DNA of 64,000 nucleotides from Cryobacterium frigoriphilum. GTDB taxonomy: Bacteria > Actinomycetota > Actinomycetes > Actinomycetales > Microbacteriaceae. The position numbers were made by a program, and so were the translations under genes. Shown piece by piece: positions 23,654 through 32,497 of this stretch. The stretch covers positions 35,257 to 99,256 of the forward strand of contig NZ_SOHE01000029.1 in NCBI RefSeq assembly GCF_004403305.1, read 5' to 3'. The stretch's first letter is position 1; each line of letters opens with the position of its first letter. The notes under the pieces are model-generated. The model made no database searches. It was not told the DNA's origin and saw nothing but the letters and a program-made list of their open reading frames with translations.

Positions 23654-25364
23654 GGGCATTTTCCTTTGTCATCTTGTGTTCGTGAACGACTGACGGTTGC
23701 GCGTGAACGGCGGTCAGCAGGGCGGCGAGGTTCCGCGAGGCGGTGCCGGTCACCCCGGCGGCACCGATGAAGCGGTCGGGGCGCAGAAACACGACCGGCG
23801 TCGGGCGAGCGTCAAACCAGGTCTTGAGCTCACCGGTCACATCCGACACCACGAACGCATTCACGTGCTGCGGCGGTTCGTTGTCGACCTGAGTGGTCGG
23901 TCGAACGGAAACCAGCCTCGCCCCGAGCCGGTCGAGCGCGGCCAGCTCGCTGTCACTGAAGAGCGTCTCGGGATTCACCGCCCAGGCGATGACGGCCCAG
24001 CCCGGCCCGATGAGGTCGTCAAGAAGCACGTCGCGCTGACCGCAGCCATCGACCCGGGGCTGGATGAACTGGGTGCCGACCGGCGACGCGTGGTTGTTGG
24101 CCGACAGGATGGCGACCGTGGCGCTGCGCAGCGTGGCCGACGCCCGACCCGGCACCATGGAGTCGACATCGACGATGGCCCCCGCCGCGTACCGCGGCAT
24201 GGGCTTGAACTTCATCTCAGCGAAGTAGGCCTTGACCGACGGGAACACGTTCATGGTGGCGAAGGCCCCGTCGCGCAGGCCCGCCACGATGCGGTTCGTG
24301 GGCTTCACGATCTTGCCGAACGTGGTCGAGATGTCGACCATCGCCTGGGCGTGCGCCTTGCGTTCCTGGGTATAGGTGTCGAGCAGGGCCTCGCCACTGT
24401 CACCGTGCACGACCGCGGCCAGTTTCCAGGCGAGGTTGGTGGCGTCCCGCATGCCGGAGTTGTAGCCCTGCCCCTGCCAGACGGGCATCAGATGGGCGGC
24501 GTCACCGGCGATGAGCACGCGCCCCCTGCGGAACGTACCGGCCACCCGCGAATGGTGGGTGAATACCCGCGTTCGCACCAGGTTCATCGTTGTGGGGTCG
24601 GGCACGAATTGCTGCAGGAGGCCCCGCAGGAAGACCTCATCCTGGGCCTGCTCATCCGTTTCGTCGTCGAAGATCATGAACTCGAATCGGCGTACCCCGT
24701 GGGGAAGCGCGAGCGAGACGTAGGGGCGCTTGGGGTCGCCCCCCAGAAAGACGTTCGGGGTACCGACGGGGTCGTTGTCGACATCGACGACAACCCAGCG
24801 GGTTGAGGGAGATTTGCCGGCGAAACTGGTGCCGATGTACTTACGCGTCGGACTCTTGCCGCCGTCGGCACCCACGAGGTAGTGGCTCCGCAACACGTGG
24901 CTAGAGCCGTCGGCCCGCGTGACCGTGACCTCGACGTGGTCGTCGATTTCCTTGACGGCATCCACCCAGGAGCCAAAGTGCGTGGTCACATGGGGATACC
25001 GGGCAAGTTCCTGCCAGACGAGCTTGTCGACATCGGGCTGGGAGAAGGAGTTGCGCCGCGACCAACCGAATTCGCGCGTCTTGGGCTTGATCTCGATCAT
25101 GACCTTGCCGCGGCCGTTGACGATACGCATGATGTGGTTGGGAGTGGTGTGCGGCAGGACCTCGTCGATGACACCCATGGTCTGCAGGGTACGAAATGAC
25201 TCGTCATCGATGCCGACAGCCCGGGGCCAGTCGATGATGTCCGGGAGCGCCTCCACGAGAGTGACGCTGACCCCCCGCAGAGCAAGCAGGTGCGTCAACG
25301 CCAGCCCCGCTGGCCCCGCACCGATGACAATGACATCCGAGTCGAGTGTGGTGGTTACGGTCAT
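23640..25364 (-). CDS. mhpA: 3-(3-hydroxyphenyl)propionate hydroxylase MhpA
   Basis: A 574-aa FAD-dependent aromatic monooxygenase. Motifs are VIVIGAGPAGLALTHLLALR (dinucleotide fold), YLVGADGGKSPTRKYIG (DG motif) and LIAGDAAHLMPVWQGQGYNS with GMRDATNLAWKL (GD motif). The C-terminal thioredoxin-like domain is typical of the MhpA group. It ortho-hydroxylates a 3-hydroxyphenyl side-chain acid to the catechol, feeding MhpB. The ATG at 25364 follows GGGGAG. First gene of mhpA-mhpC-mhpB; its promoter and a 30-bp palindrome lie just upstream. Confidence 0.92.
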   Translation of the reverse strand: MTVTTTLDSDVIVIGAGPAGLALTHLLALRGVSVTLVEALPDIIDWPRAVGIDDESFRTLQTMGVIDEVLPHTTPNHIMRIVNGRGKVMIEIKPKTREFGWSRRNSFSQPDVDKLVWQELARYPHVTTHFGSWVDAVKEIDDHVEVTVTRADGSSHVLRSHYLVGADGGKSPTRKYIGTSFAGKSPSTRWVVVDVDNDPVGTPNVFLGGDPKRPYVSLALPHGVRRFEFMIFDDETDEQAQDEVFLRGLLQQFVPDPTTMNLVRTRVFTHHSRVAGTFRRGRVLIAGDAAHLMPVWQGQGYNSGMRDATNLAWKLAAVVHGDSGEALLDTYTQERKAHAQAMVDISTTFGKIVKPTNRIVAGLRDGAFATMNVFPSVKAYFAEMKFKPMPRYAAGAIVDVDSMVPGRASATLRSATVAILSANNHASPVGTQFIQPRVDGCGQRDVLLDDLIGPGWAVIAWAVNPETLFSDSELAALDRLGARLVSVRPTTQVDNEPPQHVNAFVVSDVTGELKTWFDARPTPVVFLRPDRFIGAAGVTGTASRNLAALLTAVHAQPSVVHEHKMTKENAHDFH

Positions 25365-25423
25365 CGTTGACTCCCCGAGCATGTTTGCAGAGCATGATTG
25401 ATTCAGATCGATCGCTACGTGTG

Positions 25424-25488
25424 CAGATAACGCACATCGATGTTCGCTATCTGTCCATGACACTAGTGATGCCGGTTTGAGGTGTCAA
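25424..25488 (-). promoter_or_regulatory. mhpA promoter with 30-bp palindromic operator
   Basis: On the minus strand TTGACA (25483-25488) and TAGTGT (25460-25465) are spaced by exactly 17 bp. Starting 6 bp beyond the -10 is a near-perfect 30-bp palindrome (25424-25453) with outer arms CAGATA/TATCTG and core ACATCGATGT. Its position over the start point fits a repressor site, most likely for the IclR protein encoded next door. Confidence 0.78.
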
Positions 25489-25502
25489 GCGCGCAGACAA
25501 AA

Positions 25503-25524
25503 CCCCCACTCTCACGAGCGGGGG
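25503..25524 (-). terminator. Terminator of the iclR gene
   Basis: Read on the minus strand, CCCCCGCTCGTGAGAGTGGG plus GG folds into a hairpin and is followed directly by TTTTG. It lies 20 bp after the iclR stop and before the mhpA promoter. Confidence 0.7.
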
Positions 25525-25544
25525 CAGACGGGTAACGAGAGCTT

Positions 25545-26231
25545 TCAGGCAGTCTCAGAGGCGGCCGACAGCGCGAGTGCCGCCCGCCGCATGGGTTCGA
25601 TCGCCGCATCCACCAGGTCCGGCTGGAAGGTGATCAGGTTGAGGGCCGCCTCGATACCTCCGCCCAGCGCGATGGGTACGGCCAGCCCGAACGCATTGGG
25701 CTCGACCTCGGCAAAGGAGGTCGAGTAGCCCAATCGGCGTGCCTCCGAGATCTTTTCGCTTTCGTGAGCGACGGGCGGACGCAGCGACGACAGGGCATAA
25801 CCGGCGGCAGCCCGGTCGAGAGGGTGGGTGCTTCCCTCCGCGAAAATCACCTTGAACTTGGCCTCCCGCGAGGTGACCACGCACAGCGCCACGGCTTCGC
25901 CGCCGTCGACCACCATGAGGGACACGGTTGCCCGCAAGGCATCGGCCAGGCTGCGCAGAATGGGAAGTGACAGTTCACGCAGGGACGAGAACGCACCGCC
26001 GGACAGCGCCAGCAGCCCGACCGCTCCGCGATAGCGCCCGTCTCGACCCTTGGCCACGAGGTTGGCATCGGCCAACGTGCCCAACAGTCGAGACGCGATC
26101 GTGCGATGCACGACGAGCGACTCGGCGAGTTCCTGAACGCTCACCCCCTCCACCGATCCGACCACGAATTTGAGGGCCGAGATACCTCGGGCAAGAGTTT
26201 GGGCGCCACCTCGGGCCGGGACTGTATTCAC
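25545..26231 (-). CDS. IclR-family regulator of the mhp block
   Basis: A 228-aa, somewhat short IclR protein starting GTG behind GTAGAGG. The winged helix is VQELAESLVVHRTIASRLLG (recognition helix) followed by LADANLVAKGRDGRYRGA. The effector domain includes DALRATVSLMVVDGGEAVAL and GYSTSFAEVEPNAFGLAVPI. It is followed by a terminator and then the mhpA promoter with its 30-bp palindrome, so it is the best candidate regulator of mhpACB, as MhpR (also IclR family) is for the E. coli mhp genes. It may act on the second mhpB too. Confidence 0.88.
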   Translation of the reverse strand: MNTVPARGGAQTLARGISALKFVVGSVEGVSVQELAESLVVHRTIASRLLGTLADANLVAKGRDGRYRGAVGLLALSGGAFSSLRELSLPILRSLADALRATVSLMVVDGGEAVALCVVTSREAKFKVIFAEGSTHPLDRAAAGYALSSLRPPVAHESEKISEARRLGYSTSFAEVEPNAFGLAVPIALGGGIEAALNLITFQPDLVDAAIEPMRRAALALSAASETA

Positions 26232-26319
26232 GCCTCTACCCTAACCAGACTCGGCCGTCCGAGTGCATTTAGCGCCCCGAGTCGACACATTTCGCCCCAT
26301 CGAGTGCGGTGCCGCTGCG

Positions 26320-27264
26320 TTACCGCGCCGTGACCACGGTATTGATGCCGAAACCGGCGACCCACTCCTTGATTTCTTCATAGAACCGGTAGGTGACATC
26401 GTAAGAACCGAACTGTGCCATGGCGGAGTAGGCAGCAATCCACGTGCGCACCTCGTGCGATGAGTTGCCGGCCTGCTCGATGAAGTACTCGGTGGTCCAG
26501 CTGTCGATGGTCTCGATGGCACCGGAACCGAGAAGGTCCATGAACCGGTTGTCCCACGCCGAGTTGAGGGGCTGCATGAACGGAGCTTCGTCGGCCGCAA
26601 ACAGCTTCGCGGCTTCAATGACACGTGATTCCGCCTTCGTGCGGTGCGCGGCCGTCATGACCTTGTTGTTGATCAGCCCCTCCTGCACGCGCTCCGGTGA
26701 CGTGGCGAACTTGGGCACGGGCGGATCGTGCGAGAGTCCCCCCGAGCCGATGATGATGATGTTGCGATCGAGCTTCGCCAGGGATTTGCCGATGGCTTCA
26801 CCGAGCAAACGGATGCGCTGAACGGGCCCGAAGTTGCCGGCCACCGAATTGATGAAAATGGGCACGACCGGGATGTTCTCCAACCCGCCGAAGAGGATGT
26901 CCATCGGCTGCGCGAATCCGTGGTCCACGACCATCTTCTCGGAAATGGGCAGGTCGAGCCCCGCCGCGAGGGCGTCGGCGTGCAGGTTCCAGGCCACCTC
27001 GTGGTCGACGCTGAGCGTACCCGATTTGGTGCCGAAGTCACCGATGGCTTCGGCCCGGGCGCCGATGCAGAAGGGCGGCATCATGTCGTAGAAGAAGCCG
27101 CTGTAGTGATCGGGGGCGAACACGATGGCCAGGTCAGGCTTGGCTTCCTGAACGAAGTTCCGAGCCGTCGCGAAGGCCGCGTCGACGCGGTCGCGAACTT
27201 CGATGGCCGGATGAACGAAATCGATGAGAGGCGAGTGCGAAATAGTGACAAGACGAGCGGTCAC
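26320..27264 (-). CDS. Extradiol dioxygenase, MhpB paralogue 2
   Basis: A 314-aa second MhpB-family class III dioxygenase, the same length as the first but clearly diverged (KMVVDHGFAQPMDILFGGLE against AMEVDHGAVQPMGIIFGDAA). H115 and H179 (SGGLSHDPPVPK) are both present, so it should be active. The start is GTG at 27264 behind AAAGGAG. It has its own promoter-like sequence (27297-27326) and follows the ABC importer genes, suggesting it handles a related catechol brought in or formed under different conditions. Confidence 0.9.
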   Translation of the reverse strand: MTARLVTISHSPLIDFVHPAIEVRDRVDAAFATARNFVQEAKPDLAIVFAPDHYSGFFYDMMPPFCIGARAEAIGDFGTKSGTLSVDHEVAWNLHADALAAGLDLPISEKMVVDHGFAQPMDILFGGLENIPVVPIFINSVAGNFGPVQRIRLLGEAIGKSLAKLDRNIIIIGSGGLSHDPPVPKFATSPERVQEGLINNKVMTAAHRTKAESRVIEAAKLFAADEAPFMQPLNSAWDNRFMDLLGSGAIETIDSWTTEYFIEQAGNSSHEVRTWIAAYSAMAQFGSYDVTYRFYEEIKEWVAGFGINTVVTAR

Positions 27265-27296
27265 GGTCTACTCCTTTGTCTGTAAAGCCTGTGATG

Positions 27297-27326
27297 ATTT
27301 TATGTAGTGCCGGATTCACGAGCCAA
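27297..27326 (-). promoter_or_regulatory. Promoter of mhpB paralogue 2
   Basis: On the minus strand TTGGCT (27321-27326) and TAAAAT (27297-27302) are 18 bp apart, about 35 bp upstream of the GTG start. It is a plausible sigma-70 promoter after the terminator that ends the transporter operon. Confidence 0.5.
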
Positions 27327-27372
27327 CACACTGTGCCGGTTGCCGGAACAGGCTCGGGGGAACGCACACAGC

Positions 27373-27400
27373 CGTGGGGCCCGACGAATCGAACCCCACG
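27373..27400 (-). terminator. Hairpin after the transporter operon
   Basis: CGTGGGG (27373-27379) and CCCCACG (27394-27400) form a 7-bp stem 17 bp after the stop of the binding-protein gene. It has no clear T-tract. Confidence 0.5.
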
Positions 27401-27416
27401 ACGCCACGCCGTTGAC

Positions 27417-28682
27417 CTACTTGCTGAAGGCGGCAGCAGCTTTCGAGGTACCCGTCTCGGCGACCAGAACGGCCTTGCCGAGAACGCTGCTCGACGGAGA
27501 GATGATGAAGGACTCGGTGCTGGGCGACAGAGCCCGATCGGTGAAGTCCAGGTCGGTCGTCACGCCGGTCGAGATTGCCGAGAGCGAGTTGATGGCCTTC
27601 GTCAGACCGGCCCGGGTCAGGTCACCGTTGACGCAGGCGGTGTCGAGGGCATCGCCCAGCACGGTCGCCATGGCGTAGCCATAGTTGACCTCCTCGGTCG
27701 GCACGGTGTCGGCGGCGATGGTACCGGCGGTCACGCCGGCATCGAAGCCCGCGACAACCTTGGCGGTGGTCTCGGTTTCGTCACCGTACGGCAGCACGCT
27801 CGACACAATGAGCACGTTGGACTCGATGAACGCGCCCACCGGAGTGGTCAGCAGCGCCGGGTTGTAACCCGGTGTGTTGGTGACGATGGGCACATCCAGG
27901 CCCAGTGCGCTGGCGTTACCGGCGACGGAAGCGAGCTGCTTGGGCCCCGCGGCGACGAAGATCGCCGTGACGCCGGCCGAGTTCAGCTGTGCGATCTGCG
28001 CCGCGAGGTCGGTGTCCTTGGGGCTGATCATGACGGATTCGATGGTGAGGCCCAGTTCCTCGGCGGCGAATTCGGTTCCGGTCAGGGCATTTCCGCCGAA
28101 GTCACCGTCGAAGTAGATCTGACCGATGGTGTCGCCCTTGGCGATCTTGCCCTCGTCGAGAAGATAGCTGATGGCATTGATGTTGTCGATGGGGTACGTC
28201 GTTCCACCCAGGAGCACGTAATCGTCATCGAGAAAGTCGCCCGACCACGAGGCGACGGCAGCCGTGGTCTCCGTCTGCGTCAACGTGGGCTGCAGCGCCT
28301 TGATCACGGGCGAGCCAAGAAGCTGGGTGAGGGCGAGCACGTTGGGCTGCATGGCCTGAAACAGGGTCAGGGCCTTCTGCGGGTCGGATGCGTGGTCCTG
28401 CACCTCGATGGCGACCTGACGCCCACAGATTCCACCGTCGGCATTGCGGCCATCGAAGTAGATCTGGTTTCCGGCCACGATGGCCTTGGCCAGGGGGCCG
28501 TAGACATTGGACAGGTCGGTGATCGCACCCAGGTTGATGGTGTCAGCGGTGACGCCGATGTCGGTCTTGACGGAACCCGGGTCGACTTCGACGGCGGATT
28601 CCACCTTGCTCGAACAACCGACAAGAAGAACTGAGAGAGCGACCGTCGCAGCAGCGCTGACGTGCCAGCTTCGTTTCATCAT
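27417..28682 (-). CDS. Branched-chain-type ABC importer, substrate-binding lipoprotein
   Basis: A 421-aa binding protein with a lipoprotein signal: MMKRSWHVSAAATVALSVLL followed by the lipobox LLVGC (Cys at residue 23). The mature part has the type I periplasmic-binding fold of LivK-like proteins: IGVTADTINLGAITDLSNVY, GNQIYFDGRNADGGICGRQV, and ALTQLLGSPVIKAL. It is anchored outside the membrane and delivers a ligand to LivH-LivM-LivG-LivF. In this island the ligand is probably an aromatic acid rather than leucine (inference). Its start overlaps the livM stop by 4 bp, and AAGGA precedes it. Confidence 0.9.
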   Translation of the reverse strand: MMKRSWHVSAAATVALSVLLVGCSSKVESAVEVDPGSVKTDIGVTADTINLGAITDLSNVYGPLAKAIVAGNQIYFDGRNADGGICGRQVAIEVQDHASDPQKALTLFQAMQPNVLALTQLLGSPVIKALQPTLTQTETTAAVASWSGDFLDDDYVLLGGTTYPIDNINAISYLLDEGKIAKGDTIGQIYFDGDFGGNALTGTEFAAEELGLTIESVMISPKDTDLAAQIAQLNSAGVTAIFVAAGPKQLASVAGNASALGLDVPIVTNTPGYNPALLTTPVGAFIESNVLIVSSVLPYGDETETTAKVVAGFDAGVTAGTIAADTVPTEEVNYGYAMATVLGDALDTACVNGDLTRAGLTKAINSLSAISTGVTTDLDFTDRALSPSTESFIISPSSSVLGKAVLVAETGTSKAAAAFSK

Positions 28683-29839
28683 ATTTTTTCCTTAATTCTT
28701 GTGGGCGAACCGTCCCCGATGGTTCTGCTGTGGATGGGTACTGTTTCTGCTGGGGTGGGGAAACCTATTCGTCGCACCAGGCGACGGGTGATTCCGGCGA
28801 GGCCACCGGGCTCAAGGATCAAGATGGCAATGACGGCCGCACCGAAAATGATCTGGGACAGGAGACCCGGTGTGATGGTGCCGGCCCCTCCGGTCTGGGA
28901 GACAAAGGGCAGGGCGACGCTCGACAGCGTGATCAGAGTCGGGAGGGCCGTCACGATCACGGCGCCGGCGACCGCGCCCCCGATCGAGCCCATCCCGCCG
29001 ATGATGATCATGGCCAGAAAGTTGATCGACATGGTCAACCCGAAGGATTCGGGAACGATGAACTGATACGACAGGGCCAGGAAGACGCCGGCCGCACCGG
29101 CGAAGGCCGAGGAGAAGACGAACGCTTCGGCCTTCTGGCGCTGAACGTCGACCCCCATGGCCGCCGCCGCGGCGGTGTTGTCCCGCAGCAGCTGCAGTGC
29201 CCGCCCGGACCGGCCGGTCACGATGCGCGACGCGACGACGATGGCGACGATGATGCCGAAGAGGGCGACGAACCACAGCCGCTCATTCATGCCAAACGGC
29301 ACACCGAACACGGAGAAGTCCGGATCATTGCCCGAGAGCTGAAACTCGGCGATCGCGAGCGGGTCGATCTCGCGACCATTCGGGCCTCCCGTCAGCGGTC
29401 GCGCAGTAGCCAGGATGTGTTCGCCGATGAAGACCAGGGCGAGCGAGGCCAGGCCGAGGTAGAGACCTCTGAGCCTGGCCGCGACGGGGCTGAACAACAG
29501 TCCGGCCAGGGCCGCCAGGACAACGCCACCGGTGGCCGCCAGCAGGGGCGGCCAGCCCAGTCCCCAGAGCTGTGGGTCTTCGGGCGAGCCCGCCAGGAAC
29601 GCGTAGCCGTACGCCCCGACCGCGACGAAGAAGCCATGAGCCAGAGACAGCTGACCGGCCGTTCCGACCAGCACGGTCAGTCCGATTGCCCCGATGGCCA
29701 TGCCCATGCACAGGATGCCCAGGAAGAGCCATTTGCTCTCGGCAAAGAAGGGGGCGGCGATCATGAGCACCAGGGCGAGTGTGACGCTGCCCAGGCGAAT
29801 CCAGGATGCTCGGCTGCGCGTGCGCAGGGTGCTAAACAC
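28679..29839 (-). CDS. livM: ABC importer permease LivM
   Basis: A ~386-aa LivM-type permease with about ten hydrophobic segments. LVGTAGQLSLAHGFFVAVGA is the family motif near residue 60, followed by PVAARLRGLYLGLASLALVF, and NFLAMIIIGGMGSIGGAVAG is the EAA-like coupling region. The real start is most likely GTG at 29839: GGAGG stands 6 nt before it, whereas the in-frame ATG at 29869 has no site and would overlap livH by 38 bp. Forms the channel with LivH. Confidence 0.9.
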   Translation of the reverse strand: MFSTLRTRSRASWIRLGSVTLALVLMIAAPFFAESKWLFLGILCMGMAIGAIGLTVLVGTAGQLSLAHGFFVAVGAYGYAFLAGSPEDPQLWGLGWPPLLAATGGVVLAALAGLLFSPVAARLRGLYLGLASLALVFIGEHILATARPLTGGPNGREIDPLAIAEFQLSGNDPDFSVFGVPFGMNERLWFVALFGIIVAIVVASRIVTGRSGRALQLLRDNTAAAAAMGVDVQRQKAEAFVFSSAFAGAAGVFLALSYQFIVPESFGLTMSINFLAMIIIGGMGSIGGAVAGAVIVTALPTLITLSSVALPFVSQTGGAGTITPGLLSQIIFGAAVIAILILEPGGLAGITRRLVRRIGFPTPAETVPIHSRTIGDGSPTRIKEKI

Positions 29840-30719
29840 GATTGACCTCCTTGGCCCCGAACAGGCCATTTGGTTTCAACAGAAGAACAAGGATCATGAG
29901 CACGTAGGGTGCCGCGTTGACGAAGCCGTCTCCCACGACTGCCGCGAAGAACTGGGAGTTTCCCAGCACGATCGCCTGGGTGAAACCAACGATGAGGCCA
30001 CCGAAGATTGCCCCTTCACTGGAGTCCATACCGCCGATGATGATGGCCGGTACCGCGTTCATGGCGAGAAAGTGCGAGTGCGAATCCAGACCGATATTCG
30101 GATACGCCGCGAGAAAGATGCCCCCGACGACCGCGAGGCCACCACCGATCGCCCACGACGCGATGGCGACCCGGCGCTGACTTATCCCCATCAGGGCGGA
30201 TGTCTCGGAGTCACTGGCCGCGGCTCGCATCTTGATGCCGAAGGTCGTGTACCGAAAGACCAGGAAGAACATGGTGATCAACACGATGGCGGTGACCATG
30301 GCGGCCACCCGTGCCTGCGAGATGCTCGCTCCCCCGATTTCAATGAGACCATCGCCCCAGGGATCGTTCATGCCGAAGATATTCGCCTGAATCTGCTGGG
30401 CCAGGAGCGCCACGGCGACGATGTCCACGCCGATGGTCATGATGGTCATCACGAGGTGGTCCTGGGTCTTGGCCGCTCCGACGATGAATTGGATGATGAC
30501 GGCGGCGATCGCTCCCGCCGCGATGCCCGCCGCGGCGGCCAGCCAGAAGCCGAGCGCCGGCGACAGCAGTGAGACGACATAGGCACCGAAGAGCAGCAGC
30601 GACCCCTGAGCCAGGTTCACGACCTTGGTGCCCTTGTAGATCACCACGAACCCGAGCGCGATGAGGGAATAGATCGCCCCGAGTGAGAGGCCGAGAAGCA
30701 GAATCTGCAGCAGATTCAT
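29832..30719 (-). CDS. livH: ABC importer permease LivH
   Basis: A 295-aa LivH-type permease opening LLQILLLGLSLGAIYSLIAL and GFVVIYKGTKVVNLAQGSLL, the signature of the family. A later AMNAVPAIIIGGMDSSEGAI segment is the ATPase-contact loop. About eight membrane helices. Its start overlaps the livG stop by 4 bp (ATGA), and its end overlaps the livM start by 8 bp, so the operon is tightly coupled. Confidence 0.92.
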   Translation of the reverse strand: MNLLQILLLGLSLGAIYSLIALGFVVIYKGTKVVNLAQGSLLLFGAYVVSLLSPALGFWLAAAAGIAAGAIAAVIIQFIVGAAKTQDHLVMTIMTIGVDIVAVALLAQQIQANIFGMNDPWGDGLIEIGGASISQARVAAMVTAIVLITMFFLVFRYTTFGIKMRAAASDSETSALMGISQRRVAIASWAIGGGLAVVGGIFLAAYPNIGLDSHSHFLAMNAVPAIIIGGMDSSEGAIFGGLIVGFTQAIVLGNSQFFAAVVGDGFVNAAPYVLMILVLLLKPNGLFGAKEVNRV

Positions 30720-31546
30720 GAGGGGGTTCCTTCCAATTCTCGAAGTGCGTCCGGCTCCTCGGCGACCGATGCATCCGAAGCGTGAGTCGAGCCGAGGTAG
30801 GCGGCGATCACGGCCGGATTGGCCTGGATCTCATCGGGGGTGCCATCCGCGATCTGCTTGCCGAAGTCGAGAACCGTGACCCGGTCGGCGATGCTCATGA
30901 CCATGGGCATGTCGTGCTCCACGAGCACGACGCTGATGCCGAGGGCATCGCGAATCGAGCGAATGAGCGACGCGATTTCCATTTTCTCGGCCGAGGGCAT
31001 TCCCGCGACCGGCTCGTCGAGCATCAGCAGTTCCGGCTCGGTGGCCAGCGCCCGCGCCAGTTCGACTTTCTTGCGCCACCCATACGACAGCGTGCCGGTT
31101 TCGGTGTCGAGAACCTCCCCCAACCCCACGAAATGGGCGATCTCCACCACCCGGGCACGATGAAGGGCTTCCTCCCTGCGCGCCCATGGCAGCGCCAGGC
31201 CCGTGGAGATCATGCCCGATCTGGTGAGGCGAAACCGGCCAACCATCAGGTTGTCCATCACGCTTTCGTGCGGAGCCAGGGCGATGTTCTGAAACGCTCG
31301 CCCCAGTCCCGCAGCGGCGATCTTGTGCGGCGCCAGGTGGGTGAGGTCGATGTCACCGAACGTGACCTTGCCGCTATTGGCTCGATACAGACCGGAGATC
31401 ACGTTGAAGCACGAGGATTTTCCGGCACCGTTGGGGCCGATGACGGCGTGAATGGAACCGGGCTCGACGGCAAAGGACAAACTGTCCAGCGCCTTGATCC
31501 CGCCGAACCTGAGGGAAACGTCTTCGAGGACTAACCTGCGGGACAT
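30716..31546 (-). CDS. livG: ABC importer ATPase LivG
   Basis: A 276-aa ATPase. Walker A is GPNGAGKSSCFNVISG, the signature LSYGWRKKVELARALA (Y and W in place of the usual GGQ, as in many LivG proteins), Walker B LLMLDEPVAGM and the switch region VVLVEHDM. The C-terminal GTPDEIQANPAVIAAYLG is characteristic of LivG. The start at 31546 shares a base with the livF stop (TAATG). Pairs with LivF to power uptake. Confidence 0.92.
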   Translation of the reverse strand: MSRRLVLEDVSLRFGGIKALDSLSFAVEPGSIHAVIGPNGAGKSSCFNVISGLYRANSGKVTFGDIDLTHLAPHKIAAAGLGRAFQNIALAPHESVMDNLMVGRFRLTRSGMISTGLALPWARREEALHRARVVEIAHFVGLGEVLDTETGTLSYGWRKKVELARALATEPELLMLDEPVAGMPSAEKMEIASLIRSIRDALGISVVLVEHDMPMVMSIADRVTVLDFGKQIADGTPDEIQANPAVIAAYLGSTHASDASVAEEPDALRELEGTPS

Positions 31547-32328
31547 TATGCCGTCCACCTTTCAAGGGGCTTGATCGCTCTCGGGGCGAATCCAATTTCG
31601 TCGGTGTTGCCGCCGAGAAAGAGGCGCTGCACATCGGCACTGCCTCGAAGAACGGATGCCTCGTCGGAGAGCACCACCCGGCCCTGTTCGATCACCGTTC
31701 CGAAGTCCGCAATGCCCAGTGCCATGGCGGCGTTCTGTTCGACGACGACGACGGTGATTCCTCGGCTGTTGATCTGTTGGATCACGCCGGCGACCTGCTC
31801 GACGGTCTGCGGGGCCAGGCCGAGAGTCGGCTCGTCGAGCAGCATGACCCGCGGTGAACTCATCATGCCGCGGCAGATGGCCAGGATCTGCTGCTGACCG
31901 CCGGAGAGCAGTCCGGCGCGCTGGGACTGACGTTCGGCGAGAATGGGAAAGAGTTCGAGGATCTCGCCGAGAACGCGGTCCCGGGTCCGACCGCTTTTCA
32001 CGGTCGCGCCGCCGGCCTTGAGGTTGTCGAGCACCGTGAGGTCACCGAAGATCTTGCGGCCCTCGGGAACGTGCACGAGTCCGCGCGCGACGATCCCCGA
32101 CGCCGACAGGCCGGTGATGTTCTTGCCGTCGAGGCTCACGGTTCCGCCGGCGACCGTGCCGCCGTGAAAGGACAGCACGCCCGATGCGGCTCGCATCAGG
32201 GTGCTCTTGCCCGCTCCGTTGCCGCCGATGACCGCGGTGATCTTTCCCACGGGGGCGCTCAGGCTGATCTGATTCAGAGCTTCAACACCGAGTCCGTATC
32301 GGACCGACAGTTCGTTGAATTCAAGCAC
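31546..32328 (-). CDS. livF: ABC importer ATPase LivF
   Basis: A 260-aa ATPase, first gene of the transporter operon. Walker A GGNGAGKSTLMRAASG, signature LSGGQQQILAICRGM, Walker B VMLLDEPTLGLAPQTVE, and VVVVEQNAAMALGIADFG near the end, all typical of LivF. It starts GTG behind GGGAG. The order F-G-H-M-binding protein is the reverse of the common K-H-M-G-F arrangement. Confidence 0.92.
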   Translation of the reverse strand: MLEFNELSVRYGLGVEALNQISLSAPVGKITAVIGGNGAGKSTLMRAASGVLSFHGGTVAGGTVSLDGKNITGLSASGIVARGLVHVPEGRKIFGDLTVLDNLKAGGATVKSGRTRDRVLGEILELFPILAERQSQRAGLLSGGQQQILAICRGMMSSPRVMLLDEPTLGLAPQTVEQVAGVIQQINSRGITVVVVEQNAAMALGIADFGTVIEQGRVVLSDEASVLRGSADVQRLFLGGNTDEIGFAPRAIKPLERWTA

Positions 32329-32497
32329 TCGACGTTCTCCCTCTGGTCACTTCGTTGTGGGGGCATAAATAGAAGCGACGAGCTGTGCATTTAACGCTCA
32401 GCAACCATCGCTATATTCACAATGCCGGTCCGGCGAAGCGGCGCCAAGGAATCGTTCTGGCAGGTGGCACGGCGAGACAAATCGTGACCTGGCAGCG

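Noticed and set aside
28679..29869. ATG start of livM at 29869
   Set aside because: It lacks a ribosome site and would overlap livH by 38 bp; GTG at 29839 has GGAGG at ideal spacing.
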